Shown piece by piece: positions 30,234 through 40,365 of a stretch of 40,365 nucleotides of DNA. The translations under genes were made by a program, and so were the position numbers. The DNA is from a bacterium (GTDB lineage Bacteria; Patescibacteriota; Saccharimonadia; Saccharimonadales; OMJO01), in the NCBI GenBank assembly GCA_900299395.1, contig OMJO01000017.1, positions 1-40,365 on the forward strand. Reading direction: 5' to 3'. Each line of letters begins with the position of its first letter. Position 1 is the stretch's first letter. Below the pieces are notes generated by a model. That model worked only from the letters and a program-made list of their open reading frames with translations. It did no database searches and was not told where the DNA came from.

Positions 30234-30721
30234 TGACCTGACCTATAGGCACTATGTCCATGAGCCCGGTGAGCTACGACCCGAGTTATAGCAGCACCGC
30301 GGCGGACAGGACTTTGTTTTTTAAATTGTTCGGGGAAAACCCACCAGCGATACCACACATAATTCCAAACTGTAAAAAACCCTGAGGATACAAATTGGCC
30401 AAGATAGGGTGTGAGACCAAGCGCCTTGAGGCTCGCCACTATAAGGTAGTCCAGAACAAAATCAATCAATGTTATGACGATGTAGCGTGTTGTCACCTCA
30501 GTTTGATGCTTTGCGAGGGCTGGGTTCTTGAAAACCCAATACCTTTGAAGCGCGTAGTTAATGAGCCATCCTGTTATATTTGCGAAAAGCTTTGCCCACC
30601 ATAGGCTGAGGTGTAGACCTTTATCGAGAGCAAAGAACATTGCGTAACCCGCCCAGAAGTATGCGCCTCCGCTAATAAGGTACTCGACTATTCGTTGGGC
30701 TTCGTGCTTATTTCTTGGCAT
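30230..30721 (-). CDS. GtrA-family membrane protein
   Basis: A 163-residue protein with four membrane helices (about 10-30, 37-55, 80-98 and 103-122) and the family patterns ANITGWLINYALQRYWVF and FFTVWNYVWYRWWVF. GtrA-like proteins are thought to move lipid-linked sugars or hold glycan-synthesis enzymes at the membrane. It overlaps the neighbouring O-antigen ligase-like gene by 14 bases and the LexA-like gene by four. The C-terminal 30 residues are basic and His-rich. Confidence 0.88.
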   Translation of the reverse strand: MPRNKHEAQRIVEYLISGGAYFWAGYAMFFALDKGLHLSLWWAKLFANITGWLINYALQRYWVFKNPALAKHQTEVTTRYIVITLIDFVLDYLIVASLKALGLTPYLGQFVSSGFFTVWNYVWYRWWVFPEQFKKQSPVRRGAAITRVVAHRAHGHSAYRSGQ

Positions 30722-32024
30722 ACCGCTTTCGCTTTTCGTTCAGTATAGCAGGTGCAGCCACCATTGCTGCTAGACCCCACCAAAGATATACAAGCGTATC
30801 ATCGGACCATGCGTGAGAGACAAGGTTAATCAAGGTGATCCCAGCCCATGTTGCCAGCAAGACCCGCGCCAATGCTAAAGATCGTTGCCGCCATAATGCC
30901 CGAACCACTAAGAGATTGATACAGATAAAAGTAACTACACCCATGACCCCCACTTCCTGTCCTATCTGTAAGAAATAGTTTTCGGCTATGCGAGCTGGTT
31001 TGTCATTCCGAAAACTTGCTGGGCCAGCTGTTCCTGGGCCTCTCCCAAGTGGCTCGTGCACAACATCTTTTGTTGCTTGCTTAATCTGATACAGTCGACT
31101 GGCGTTTGAACTAACACTAGACCGCGATGTTTCATCCGTATGAAACAAGCTATTCTGTACGACGTTGCTGTTACGAAATGCAAACACTCCTGCTACACCA
31201 AGCACGACCATCAAGGCTGCTGCTGCGAAAACTATCCGTCGAGAACGGGCATTTGTTTTCCAATAGACTAAAATCGCGGCGGTTACCACAAGACCGAGCC
31301 AGGCACTGCGTGAGTACGTGAACAATAGCGTGAGCACGCCCGCCACACCAAGTACCCAACGTCGCGATGTACTTCTGACCCCCACCACAAGCAATGGAAG
31401 CAGCAAAACCAAGTACGCGCCGAGCGGATTAGCACCGCGCAATGTTGATTGTATCCGCCTATATTGTAATTTTTGATCGACTGTTTGATAGGCAGGGATG
31501 GTGTGAGGACCATATCCTAAGTGTTCAAGGAAGTTATACGGCAAAACTAGCTGCAATAAGCCAAATACAATAACCACTACTGCTGGCCCAATAATTATCG
31601 TACGCCAGTGCTTCATCAAAAAATCACTGTGTGAAACAAATACCGTAACTATTACAAAGAAACCTAAGAAACGCAGATTGATTAATAGCGCATACACGAA
31701 TGCCACGGGCGTAACCGCATGCTGCACCAGTGCCATGTAGCCAATCAGAAGATGTAGTACTACATAGAACAGTAACAGTGTTGCTAACCAGCTCGAACGA
31801 GTCCACCGTCGAATTGCGGAGTCACTCCAGGCAATGTACAGGGCGAGTGGCAAAAGTAATCCAAAGATGATCAATTCTTTCCAGATACGAAAGAGATCAA
31901 TATAGCCAAAATTTGCGCCAAGCCATGTTGTAAATACCGCGTGAAATGGCAACAACACAAGTATGCCAGCAACGATATATGATGCGGTTCGAGCTATTGT
32001 ACGTGTTCGGTCAGAATGGTTCAT
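30708..32024 (-). CDS. O-antigen ligase/polymerase-like membrane protein (Wzy/WaaL)
   Basis: A 438-residue polytopic protein (about 12 helices) with the large extracytoplasmic loop of the O-antigen ligase family (PF04932), here about residues 285-350 with HEPLGRGPGTAGP and ENYFLQIGQEVGVMG, the region that usually holds the catalytic His. Internal patterns RGANPLGAYLVLLLPLL and LLFTYSRSAWLGL are typical. It either polymerises repeat units or transfers a finished glycan to an acceptor. It heads the operon with gtrA, the LexA-like gene and uppP. A TATACT lies 14 bases before the ATG, giving a leader of about seven bases. Confidence 0.85.
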   Translation of the reverse strand: MNHSDRTRTIARTASYIVAGILVLLPFHAVFTTWLGANFGYIDLFRIWKELIIFGLLLPLALYIAWSDSAIRRWTRSSWLATLLLFYVVLHLLIGYMALVQHAVTPVAFVYALLINLRFLGFFVIVTVFVSHSDFLMKHWRTIIIGPAVVVIVFGLLQLVLPYNFLEHLGYGPHTIPAYQTVDQKLQYRRIQSTLRGANPLGAYLVLLLPLLVVGVRSTSRRWVLGVAGVLTLLFTYSRSAWLGLVVTAAILVYWKTNARSRRIVFAAAALMVVLGVAGVFAFRNSNVVQNSLFHTDETSRSSVSSNASRLYQIKQATKDVVHEPLGRGPGTAGPASFRNDKPARIAENYFLQIGQEVGVMGVVTFICINLLVVRALWRQRSLALARVLLATWAGITLINLVSHAWSDDTLVYLWWGLAAMVAAPAILNEKRKRYAKK

Positions 32025-32030
32025 AGATGC

Positions 32031-32044
32031 TACAATCTAGTATA
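32031..32044. promoter_or_regulatory. Overlapping divergent -10 elements
   Basis: Only 21 bases separate the two divergent ATGs (32024 minus and 32046 plus). TACAAT (32031-32036, plus) ends nine bases before the sugar-transferase ATG, and TATACT (32039-32044, minus) serves the ligase-like gene. The two hexamers are two bases apart, so only one polymerase can load at a time. Confidence 0.55.
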
Positions 32045-32045
32045 G

Positions 32046-33467
32046 ATGAAAAGTAACGCATCCCTGCTGTATAACGCGTTTTTGGTAGTGGGTGATTTCC
32101 TCGCCCTTGTTTTTGCCTTTGTTACGGCCTTTGTCCTGCGCGTCTCTTTGGACTCGCGGCCAATAGCCTCGGACGTTCCTGCGCTAACATACTTACGCGT
32201 ATTTCTTGTTCTGCTACCCTTCTGGATTCTTATTTTTACCCTACTTGGCTTGTACGAAAACCGTATTTATGAAAAACGCTTTATAGAAATTGGGCGTTTA
32301 TTTGTTGGGTCATTCATTGGCCTGCTTTTTGTTATCTTCTGGAGCTTTTTATCAGTTAAACCTATCTTCCCTGCAAAACTTGTCCCAATTTATGGTTTTG
32401 GGCTTGCCTTTGTTATGCTTGTTATCTTTCGTAATGCAGCCCGATATTGTCGTACACTTTTGTTTCGTTATGGCCATGGCATTACCAATGTTCTTATTAT
32501 TGGCGCAACAGATATCGCAACAGAGCTAGCAGATTCCTTATATAATAGTGGCCTCTCCGGTTATAAGGTTGTTGGTATCGTAGGTGGGAAGTCACAAAAA
32601 CATAGTGACATTAAATCGTATGACTCATTCCATGCAGCATGCGAGGCGGTTGGCACTACAAACATCCACAGCATTGTGCAAACAGAGCTATACGGTAATA
32701 ACGAGAAGAATAATACAATCCTCGAGTATGCACAGGCAAACCACATAGCCTACCGATTTATCCCTGGTAATACCGAGTTATTTGTGGGTAACATTGAGGT
32801 TGAGCTATTCAGGGCTTCCGTCCCGGTTATTGCCGTTCATCAGACTCCGCTACTAGGATGGGGCCGCATCATAAAACGTCTGTTCGACCTAGCTGCAAGT
32901 TTAGTACTACTCGTTATAACCTCTCCTCTTATCCTGATTATCGCGCTTCTCGAGCTACTTAGTGGCAATGCTGTTTTCTTTCGTCAAACACGACTCACCC
33001 GATTTAATCACGAGTTTCGTGTCTTCAAATTTCAAACACTTATCAAGCAGTACAACGGACTGACACCCGAAGAGGGCTTTGAAAAAATGGGACGCCCAGA
33101 ATTAGCAACACAATTTCGGAAAAACGGTGATTTCTTGCCAAATGATCCACGCTTATCAAAATTAGGTCGATTTTTGCGCCGAACAAGCCTCGACGAATTG
33201 CCACAACTTTTCAATGTTTTACGAGGTGAGCTAAGTCTCGTTGGACCGCGCGCATTGATTCCACAAGAACTAAGTCAGTACGAAAAAAAACACGCCATCC
33301 TCAGTGTCAAATCTGGCCTTACTGGCCTCGCGCAAGTCTCAGGACGCAAGAACATCAGTTTTGAGGAACGACGACAGCTTGACATCTACTACGTACAAAA
33401 CTGGAGCTTTTGGATGGACATTGTCATTCTTGTTAAAACAGTACGCGTGATCTTGCAGGGTAGCTAA
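32046..33467 (+). CDS. Polyprenyl-phosphate sugar-1-phosphate transferase (WbaP/UndPT-like)
   Basis: A 473-residue initiator of glycan assembly on undecaprenyl phosphate. The N-terminal half has four membrane helices (to about 120) and a CoA-binding-3-like Rossmann domain (NVLIIGATDIATELADSL). The C-terminal 200 residues are the bacterial sugar transferase domain (PF02397): KRLFDLAASLVLLVITSP, a conserved NAVFFRQTRL, FKFQT, SKLGRFLRRTSLDELPQLF, and SLVGPRAL, ending at GLAQVSGR. The sugar donor cannot be read from sequence. The next gene overlaps as TAATG. Confidence 0.92.
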   Translation: MKSNASLLYNAFLVVGDFLALVFAFVTAFVLRVSLDSRPIASDVPALTYLRVFLVLLPFWILIFTLLGLYENRIYEKRFIEIGRLFVGSFIGLLFVIFWSFLSVKPIFPAKLVPIYGFGLAFVMLVIFRNAARYCRTLLFRYGHGITNVLIIGATDIATELADSLYNSGLSGYKVVGIVGGKSQKHSDIKSYDSFHAACEAVGTTNIHSIVQTELYGNNEKNNTILEYAQANHIAYRFIPGNTELFVGNIEVELFRASVPVIAVHQTPLLGWGRIIKRLFDLAASLVLLVITSPLILIIALLELLSGNAVFFRQTRLTRFNHEFRVFKFQTLIKQYNGLTPEEGFEKMGRPELATQFRKNGDFLPNDPRLSKLGRFLRRTSLDELPQLFNVLRGELSLVGPRALIPQELSQYEKKHAILSVKSGLTGLAQVSGRKNISFEERRQLDIYYVQNWSFWMDIVILVKTVRVILQGS

Positions 33468-34561
33468 TGAAGACTCTCCGTGTCGCTATCGTCCATGATT
33501 GGCTCATCGGTGGTGGTGCAGAACTCGTAGTGCAAGAACTCCACAAGATGTACCCCGAGGCCCCTATATACACTTCGTATTGCACAGACGAATGGCGCCA
33601 AAAACTTGATAATCGAGTTGTCACTGGTTATTTGCAGCGATGGCCATTTTCGATACTTCGTAAGTATTTACCCGTACTACGTTTTTGGTGGTTCAACAGT
33701 CTCGACCTAACAGGCTACGACCTTGTTATTAGTAGCTCAGGAAATGGTGAGGCAAAAAATATACGTGTCCCTAACGGTAAACACATTTGTTACTGTCATA
33801 CACCAACGCACTTTTATTGGCGACACTATCAGCAATACCTTGCACACCCTGGTTTTGGGCCCTTTGGTAGTATTGGTCTTCGTTTGTTAGTTGGGCCGCT
33901 ACGGCGTAAGGACTTTGCCGCAGCAAGACGACCTGACGTTTTTGTTGCAAATTCTACTCATATCCAACGCGATATCAAAGCGTATTACCAACGTGAATCC
34001 ACAGTCGTACACCCCCCAGTTGATGTCGATCGTTTTGCAAAAAACGCCCTTTCAAAACGGCAGGGTTTCGTAAATGTTGGACGTCAAGTTCCTTATAAGA
34101 AAGTCCACCTACTTGTTGAGGCATGCAATAAGTTATCTTTGCCCCTCACAGTTATTGGCGCTGGCCCCGACCACGAAAAATTAGCAAGACTCGCTGGCCC
34201 CACAGTCACGCTGTTATCAAACATCTCGAATGACCAAGTCGAACAGGTTATGAGCTCATCGCAAGCATTTCTTTTTGCTGCCTTTGAAGATTTCGGCATC
34301 ACGCCAGTCGAAGCAATAGCGGCAGGGACACCAGTAATAGCTTATAAAGCTGGAGGTGCCTTAGACTATATCCAGCCTGGAATCAACGGTGCATTTTTTG
34401 AGGCACAGACTGTTGACTCTGTGATAAACGCCCTGCAATCTTTTCGTCCAAAACAATACGACCACGCAAAGATTACCGCTTCCGCAAAGAAGTTTAGTGC
34501 TGATGTTTTTCGTAAAAACATGTTGAAAATAATTGCAAAAGCCACGGAGGAAGAAGTATGA
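33467..34561 (+). CDS. GT4-family glycosyltransferase
   Basis: A 364-residue GT-B retaining glycosyltransferase. The N-terminal domain starts VAIVHDWLIGGGAELVVQEL, with HICYCHTPTHFYW; the C-terminal domain has NVGRQVPYKKVHLLVEA and the nucleotide-sugar motif EDFGITPVEAIAAGTPVIAYKAGGALDYI (E-x7-E). It is probably a mannosyl- or similar transferase, given ManB and ManC nearby (inference). It is translationally coupled at both ends (TAATG and ATGA). Confidence 0.92.
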   Translation: MKTLRVAIVHDWLIGGGAELVVQELHKMYPEAPIYTSYCTDEWRQKLDNRVVTGYLQRWPFSILRKYLPVLRFWWFNSLDLTGYDLVISSSGNGEAKNIRVPNGKHICYCHTPTHFYWRHYQQYLAHPGFGPFGSIGLRLLVGPLRRKDFAAARRPDVFVANSTHIQRDIKAYYQRESTVVHPPVDVDRFAKNALSKRQGFVNVGRQVPYKKVHLLVEACNKLSLPLTVIGAGPDHEKLARLAGPTVTLLSNISNDQVEQVMSSSQAFLFAAFEDFGITPVEAIAAGTPVIAYKAGGALDYIQPGINGAFFEAQTVDSVINALQSFRPKQYDHAKITASAKKFSADVFRKNMLKIIAKATEEEV

Positions 34562-35904
34562 GTATCTACACAGAAATATTTAAAGCGTACGACGTTCGGG
34601 GTAAAGTCGGTAGTGAACTCAACGATGAAACCATTAAGACCATTGGGCAGGCATTTGGAGCCTGGCTGCCCGAAAGAGGCATTGTAGCAGTTGGGCGCGA
34701 TATGCGTCCGGACTCAGCCCAACTTGCCAATGCCATCATTAATGGGCTGCGGGCCAGCGGCCGCGATGTCTGGGATATCGGTGAAGTAACGAGTGATATG
34801 ATCTACTTCGTCACGGGGCACTATAAGCTGGCCGGGGGCGCCATGATTACCGCCAGCCACAATCCAGGTGAATATAACGGCATTAAGTTGTGTCGTGAAG
34901 GCGCGAAGCCTGTCGGCGAAGAATCTGGGCTTTTCGAAATTCGTGACAATGCCGAGTTGGGCACATTACATACTGCAGATACAATTGGATCTTTGACAGA
35001 AAAGGATGTTATTGAAGACTGGATAACCCATACGTTGTCATTTATAGACGTTGATGACCTCAAACCGCTTCATATCGTGGTAGATGCTGGTAACGGTATG
35101 GCTGGTAAAATTTTTCCCGAGTTGGAGCCATATGTTCCATTTACCGTTGAAGAACTTTACTTTGAACTCGACGGTACATTCCCCAATCATATTGCTAACC
35201 CACTTGAGCCAAAAAATCTTGTTGATCTACAAGCAGCTGTTAAAAAACATGGCTGCGACGCCGGCGTAGCGTTTGATGGCGACGGAGACCGCGCTGTGCT
35301 TATTGACGAGCGGGGCGAACCACTAACTGGGACGGTTATGACAGCCATCCTTGCAGAGTACTTTTTAGACATACACCCAAAGGCTACCATTCTTCACAAT
35401 GCTATCTGTGGTCGTGCCGCCATCGAAGCTATTCAAAATAATGGCGGAACGCCAGTACGAACGCGAGTAGGACACTCATTTATTAAAGCTGATATGCGCA
35501 AACACAACGCCGTTTTTGGGGGTGAACACAGCGGTCACTACTACTTCGAGGATAACTTCATGGCAGACAGTGGCCTAATTGCTGCAATCATTGCACTCTA
35601 CGTACTGGGCAAAAGTGGCAAAAAACTTTCAGAGTTGGCCGCACCATTCCGTAAAGCATACGTGCAGATCCACGAAACCAATTTTGAGGTCACTGATAAG
35701 CAAGCAACTATGAAGCGTGTCGCCGCAGCCTTCTCTGAAGGAAAGCAGGATTGGTTGGATGGCCTAACTGTTAACTTTGACACGAAATGGTTCAATGTAC
35801 GCCCCAGCAACACAGAGCCGCTCTTACGTCTCAATGCTGAGGCCACAAACCAGAGTGATTTAGATGCAATGGTGGAAGAAGTTACTGCGCTTATTCAGCA
35901 GTAA
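34558..35904 (+). CDS. manB: Phosphomannomutase/phosphoglucomutase
   Basis: A 448-residue alpha-D-phosphohexomutase that interconverts hexose-6-phosphate and hexose-1-phosphate. Marks are the phosphoserine loop TASHNPGEYNG (Ser 100), the metal loop DGDGDR, the sugar-binding GGEHSGHYYF, and the phosphate-binding RPSNTEPLLRL. It supplies mannose-1-phosphate to the convergent ManC, and probably glucose-1-phosphate to RmlA. It overlaps the glycosyltransferase by four bases (ATGA). Confidence 0.94.
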   Translation: MSIYTEIFKAYDVRGKVGSELNDETIKTIGQAFGAWLPERGIVAVGRDMRPDSAQLANAIINGLRASGRDVWDIGEVTSDMIYFVTGHYKLAGGAMITASHNPGEYNGIKLCREGAKPVGEESGLFEIRDNAELGTLHTADTIGSLTEKDVIEDWITHTLSFIDVDDLKPLHIVVDAGNGMAGKIFPELEPYVPFTVEELYFELDGTFPNHIANPLEPKNLVDLQAAVKKHGCDAGVAFDGDGDRAVLIDERGEPLTGTVMTAILAEYFLDIHPKATILHNAICGRAAIEAIQNNGGTPVRTRVGHSFIKADMRKHNAVFGGEHSGHYYFEDNFMADSGLIAAIIALYVLGKSGKKLSELAAPFRKAYVQIHETNFEVTDKQATMKRVAAAFSEGKQDWLDGLTVNFDTKWFNVRPSNTEPLLRLNAEATNQSDLDAMVEEVTALIQQ

Positions 35905-35905
35905 A

Positions 35906-36943
35906 CTACTTTTTGAAGCGTTTACTAACCTCTCCAACATGTTGGGCAAGATCTTTTCGTGCCACCAAAATTCCATCTTTGGTATTAACGACTACGACGT
36001 TGTCCAGCCCAATAACCGCTACAGGCTTTTCTTCATGATTTTGCACAAATGAGTTTTCAACATTTTCTAGTTGGACGGTTTCACCGTGTACGTGATTGCC
36101 AAACTCGTCACTATCCACTGCCTTGTGAAGATCAGTGTATGATCCCAAGTCCATCCAATCGAATGAGGCTTGCACCACCAGCAAATCATCAACCTTTTCG
36201 ATGAGCGCGTAGTCTATCGAGTTGTTTTCAAAGCCCAGATATGCCTCGGTAAAGGCTTTTGGTGTCGCAGCCTTGAGTAGTAATCCGTACTCATCCATGA
36301 GAACGGGTGCATGTTGCTCCATGGCGTTCAAAAATGTTTGAAGCGTGCCGACAAAGTATCCGCAGTTCCATAAATAATCACCACTCTTAAAGTATTTGTT
36401 GGCCACGGTGTATTCTGGCTTTTCTTTAAAGGAATGCACCTCAAAGACTGATCCCTTTTCATCAAAAATACCGTTTTTCTGAATGTAGCCAAAGCCTGTT
36501 GCCGGATATGTTGGCTCTGCCCCGACTAAGACGATCCGACCGTCTTTCTTTGCGACCGTCTCAGCAAGCTTGAACGAACGAGCAAAACCAGCTGTATCTC
36601 GTACGTAGTGATCTGCTGGCAAAAAGGCTATTGGCTCGTCGGCGGGTAATCCCATTTTCTTTACCTGTGCTAAAGCCGCGATGATGCAGCTAGCCGTACC
36701 GCGACGAGCTGGTTCGATAATAAATGCTTCTTCGGGCAATTCTTTGAGCGCTTCTTTTACATGGTCAGCATGACCGGCTTCTGTTAGGACAAGTACGGTG
36801 TCGCTTATTTTCTTAGCTCGTTCGTAGGCATAGCAAACAAGCGAACGGCTCCCAGTCAGTTTTAATAAGTGTTTTGGGTAATCAGGTGTCGATAATGGCC
36901 ATAGCCGCGTACCTGAACCTCCAGCGATAATAATACTTATCAT
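35906..36943 (-). CDS. manC: Mannose-1-phosphate guanylyltransferase
   Basis: A 345-residue single-domain nucleotidyltransferase making GDP-mannose from GTP and mannose-1-phosphate. The nucleotide loop is GGSGTRLWPLSTPDYPKHLL; further motifs are LPADHY, GFGYIQ, FKEKPEY, WNCGYFVGTL and the conserved FDWMDLGSY. It lacks the C-terminal phosphomannose isomerase cupin domain of bifunctional ManC. It converges on manB with one base between stops. TTGGAT-18-TAATAT ends nine bases before the ATG; an AAGGA lies four bases before the ATG. Confidence 0.94.
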   Translation of the reverse strand: MISIIIAGGSGTRLWPLSTPDYPKHLLKLTGSRSLVCYAYERAKKISDTVLVLTEAGHADHVKEALKELPEEAFIIEPARRGTASCIIAALAQVKKMGLPADEPIAFLPADHYVRDTAGFARSFKLAETVAKKDGRIVLVGAEPTYPATGFGYIQKNGIFDEKGSVFEVHSFKEKPEYTVANKYFKSGDYLWNCGYFVGTLQTFLNAMEQHAPVLMDEYGLLLKAATPKAFTEAYLGFENNSIDYALIEKVDDLLVVQASFDWMDLGSYTDLHKAVDSDEFGNHVHGETVQLENVENSFVQNHEEKPVAVIGLDNVVVVNTKDGILVARKDLAQHVGEVSKRFKK

Positions 36944-36952
36944 ACGTTCCTT

Positions 36953-36982
36953 ATATTAGAGCAAAGTGGTCATCTTATCCAA
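36953..36982 (-). promoter_or_regulatory. Promoter of manC
   Basis: TTGGAT (36977-36982), 18-base spacer, TAATAT (36953-36958). It faces away from the rmlB promoter 30 bases away. Confidence 0.6.
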
Positions 36983-36985
36983 TAT

Positions 36986-36994
36986 TGGTATACT
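36986..36994 (+). promoter_or_regulatory. Extended -10 promoter of rmlBCDA, leaderless
   Basis: TGG-TATACT, ending eight bases before the ATG at 37003. This decides the start: the earlier ATG at 36997 would lie upstream of the transcription start. Confidence 0.7.
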
Positions 36995-36996
36995 AA

Positions 36997-38553
<1,557 letters not shown>

Positions 38554-38561
<8 letters not shown>

Positions 38562-39408
38562 TTCTACCATATTTATTGTTGGCGCTAACGGTCAGCTCGG
38601 AACAGCACTAAGAGAAAAGTACCCTAATGCCAAGAGCGCGGACATTGAAGAGCTGGACATTACCGATAGTAATTCCGTAAACAGTTTTGATTGGTCGGGT
38701 ATAAAAGTGCTCATTAATGCTGCGGCGTACACCAACGTTGATGGCGCCGAGACTCCCGAAGGGCGTGTGGCTGCCTGGAAAGTGAACGCCGAAGCTGTCA
38801 AAAATCTGACTCATATTGCCTGGAAGCACAACATAATACTGGTACACATTTCTACTGATTATGTTTTTGATGGGACAAAAACGCCTCATTCGGAATCAGA
38901 ATATTACGCACCGCTCAGTGTCTACGGCGCTAGTAAGGCAGCGGGTGATTTACTCGTTTCACAACTTGAACAGTACTACATTCTCCGCACATCTTGGGTA
39001 ATCGGTGAGGGCAAAAACTTTGTGCGAACCATGCTTAGCGTTGCCCAAAAGGGCATTGATCCAGCGGTTGTGTCAGACCAAGTAGGACGTCTGACGTTTA
39101 CGAGTGAACTAGTAAAAGCCATCGATCACTTACTTTCAAATCACTGCGAATTTGGCACCTATAATGTTTCAAACGATGGCCTACCGGCCAGTTGGGCTGA
39201 TATTACACGTAAGATCTTTTCATTTGCCGGATATAAAAATTCTGTAACCGACACTACGACCGAGGAATACTATAAGGGGAAGGAAGGTATTGCACCCCGA
39301 CCATTACAAAGCATCTTTGATCTGGCTAAACTTCAGTCGACGGGCTTTACCAGTAGCGATTGGGAGAAGGATTTGGAATCATACGTAAAAAAGGAGATGA
39401 ATCAATGA
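38554..39408 (+). CDS. rmlD: dTDP-4-dehydrorhamnose reductase
   Basis: A 284-residue short-chain reductase for the last step of dTDP-L-rhamnose synthesis. NAD(P) loop [42 protein letters not shown] with the Tyr/Lys pair, and RTSWVIGEG are all typical of RmlD. It overlaps rmlC at its start by eight bases and rmlA at its end (ATGA). Confidence 0.94.
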
Positions 39409-40271
39409 AAGGCATAATTCTCGCAGGTGGTTCTGGTACACGCTTGTATCCACTTACCAAAGCAGTCAGTAAGCAACTAATGCCAATCTACGACAAACCG
39501 ATGATTTATTACCCGCTTAGTACTCTCATGTCTGCAGGCATTCGTGACATTCTAATTATTTCCACCCCACAGGACTTGCCACGCTTTGAAGCACTGCTTG
39601 GTAGCGGTGAGCAAATTGGCTGTAACTTTACCTACAAAGTGCAGGAAAAACCGCGCGGACTTGCCGACGCCTTCATTGTTGGCGAAGATTTCATTGGTGA
39701 CGACAAGGTTGCCATGGTGCTTGGTGACAATATCTTTTATGGCTCTGATATGGATGGCAAGCTCCAGGCTGCTGCCGACCCAGACGGAGGGGTTGTTTTT
39801 GGTTACCCAGTTGCTGACCCAGAACGGTATGGGGTTGTTGAATTTGATAAAGAGATGAACGTGGTATCAATCGAGGAAAAACCAGAAAAACCCAAATCAC
39901 ATTACGCTATACCTGGTCTGTACTTCTTCGATAACGATGTCGTCGAAATTGCCAAGAGCGTTAAGCCAAGCGCACGCGGGGAAGTTGAAATTACCGAGAT
40001 TCATAATGAATACCTGCGACGCGGCAAGTTGACGGTCATCTTGCTCGATCGCGGCACCGCTTGGCTCGACACCGGAACTTTTGCCAGCATGACACAAGCA
40101 TCTCAATTTGTACAAGTCATCGAAGAGCGGCAAGGCATGAAGATTGGCTGCATTGAAGAAGTGGCATTCCGACAAGGTTTCATAAACGCCCAGCAGCTCG
40201 AAGCACTAGCGCAAGATCTTATAAAAAGCGGCTACGGCAAATACTTACTACAGATTCTTGAATCGAAATAG
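39405..40271 (+). CDS. rmlA: Glucose-1-phosphate thymidylyltransferase
   Basis: A 288-residue nucleotidyltransferase making dTDP-glucose, first step of dTDP-rhamnose synthesis. Nucleotide loop [64 protein letters not shown], and [10 protein letters not shown] are diagnostic. The track starts at 39360 inside rmlD; the ATG at 39405 overlaps the rmlD stop (ATGA) and has AGGAG about nine bases before it. It is the last gene of the operon. Confidence 0.95.
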   Translation: MKGIILAGGSGTRLYPLTKAVSKQLMPIYDKPMIYYPLSTLMSAGIRDILIISTPQDLPRFEALLGSGEQIGCNFTYKVQEKPRGLADAFIVGEDFIGDDKVAMVLGDNIFYGSDMDGKLQAAADPDGGVVFGYPVADPERYGVVEFDKEMNVVSIEEKPEKPKSHYAIPGLYFFDNDVVEIAKSVKPSARGEVEITEIHNEYLRRGKLTVILLDRGTAWLDTGTFASMTQASQFVQVIEERQGMKIGCIEEVAFRQGFINAQQLEALAQDLIKSGYGKYLLQILESK

Positions 40272-40272
40272 T

Positions 40273-40365
40273 CTAACGCGGGTGTTGCTTCCTAAAGTCA
40301 CGAATATAATCTAGGATATCGAGTGTCGTTTCCCACCCCAATTCTTCGCGGGCTTTAGTAGGTGA
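40273..40365 (-). CDS. C-terminal end of an NAD-dependent sugar epimerase/dehydratase (partial)
   Basis: The last 30 codons of a minus-strand gene run off the window. SPTKAREELGWETTL followed by ILDYIRDFRKQHPR matches the conserved C-terminal helix of extended short-chain dehydrogenases acting on nucleotide sugars (GalE, GMD and similar). The family is clear; the exact enzyme is not. GDP-mannose 4,6-dehydratase would fit next to ManC, but that is a guess. Confidence 0.75.
   Translation of the reverse strand, partial: SPTKAREELGWETTLDILDYIRDFRKQHPR

Overview
The window looks like a compact chromosomal segment of a Candidatus Patescibacteria genome, most likely Candidatus Saccharibacteria (TM7). 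The reasons are tight gene packing with many 1-4 base overlaps, an archaeal-type aspartyl-tRNA synthetase without a GAD insertion, an iron-sulfur-free MutY, many small membrane proteins that I associate with this phylum, a secreted protein carrying an AESG..LSG..SGGQYVQF tag, and the standard genetic code (TGA is used as stop). The taxonomic call is inference from protein character only; no rRNA gene is present.

Layout. 1-2.2 kb: initiator tRNA-fMet and an FtsB-like division protein on the minus strand, a second CAU tRNA, and a secreted beta-helix protein. 2.2-4.5 kb: a tRNA-dihydrouridine synthase behind two unrecognised genes. 4.5-6.4 kb: an ABC exporter. 6.5-8.1 kb: small conserved hypotheticals. 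8.2-9.9 kb: MurC and a glycoside-hydrolase remnant. 9.9-15.3 kb: MazG-like, TsaC, secreted and membrane proteins, MutY and a membrane-anchored beta-propeller. 15.3-20.3 kb: PyrB, a DrrAB-like exporter, and AspRS with a cyclase and a rhodanese. 20.4-25.7 kb: CNNM/CBS protein, DsbA-like oxidoreductase, an atypical Nramp and a Kef-type antiporter. 25.7-29 kb: NadD behind a 54-aa zinc ribbon and a 440-aa unknown, then a 346-aa unknown. 29-40.4 kb: a surface-polysaccharide locus with UppP, a LexA-like DNA-binding protein, GtrA, an O-antigen ligase/polymerase-like protein, a polyprenyl-phosphate sugar transferase, a GT4 glycosyltransferase, phosphomannomutase, mannose-1-phosphate guanylyltransferase, RmlB-C-D-A and the tail of an epimerase.

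How the genes work together. The last 11 kb can supply GDP-mannose and dTDP-rhamnose, start a glycan on undecaprenyl phosphate, extend it, polymerise or ligate it, and recycle the lipid carrier. MurC and FtsB link to peptidoglycan synthesis and division.

Most striking pattern. At least twelve promoter-proximal genes have a sigma70-type -10 hexamer ending 6-9 bases before the start codon, which predicts leaderless mRNAs. Genes inside operons, and a few operon heads, instead carry Shine-Dalgarno sequences. Two promoters are built into the stop codon of the preceding gene. Two genes too short for the ORF track are well supported or plausible (a 54-aa zinc ribbon; a 30-aa orphan with a strong Shine-Dalgarno and a terminator-like hairpin). 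A hairpin that would hide the Shine-Dalgarno of the 440-aa unknown is another candidate for new regulation.
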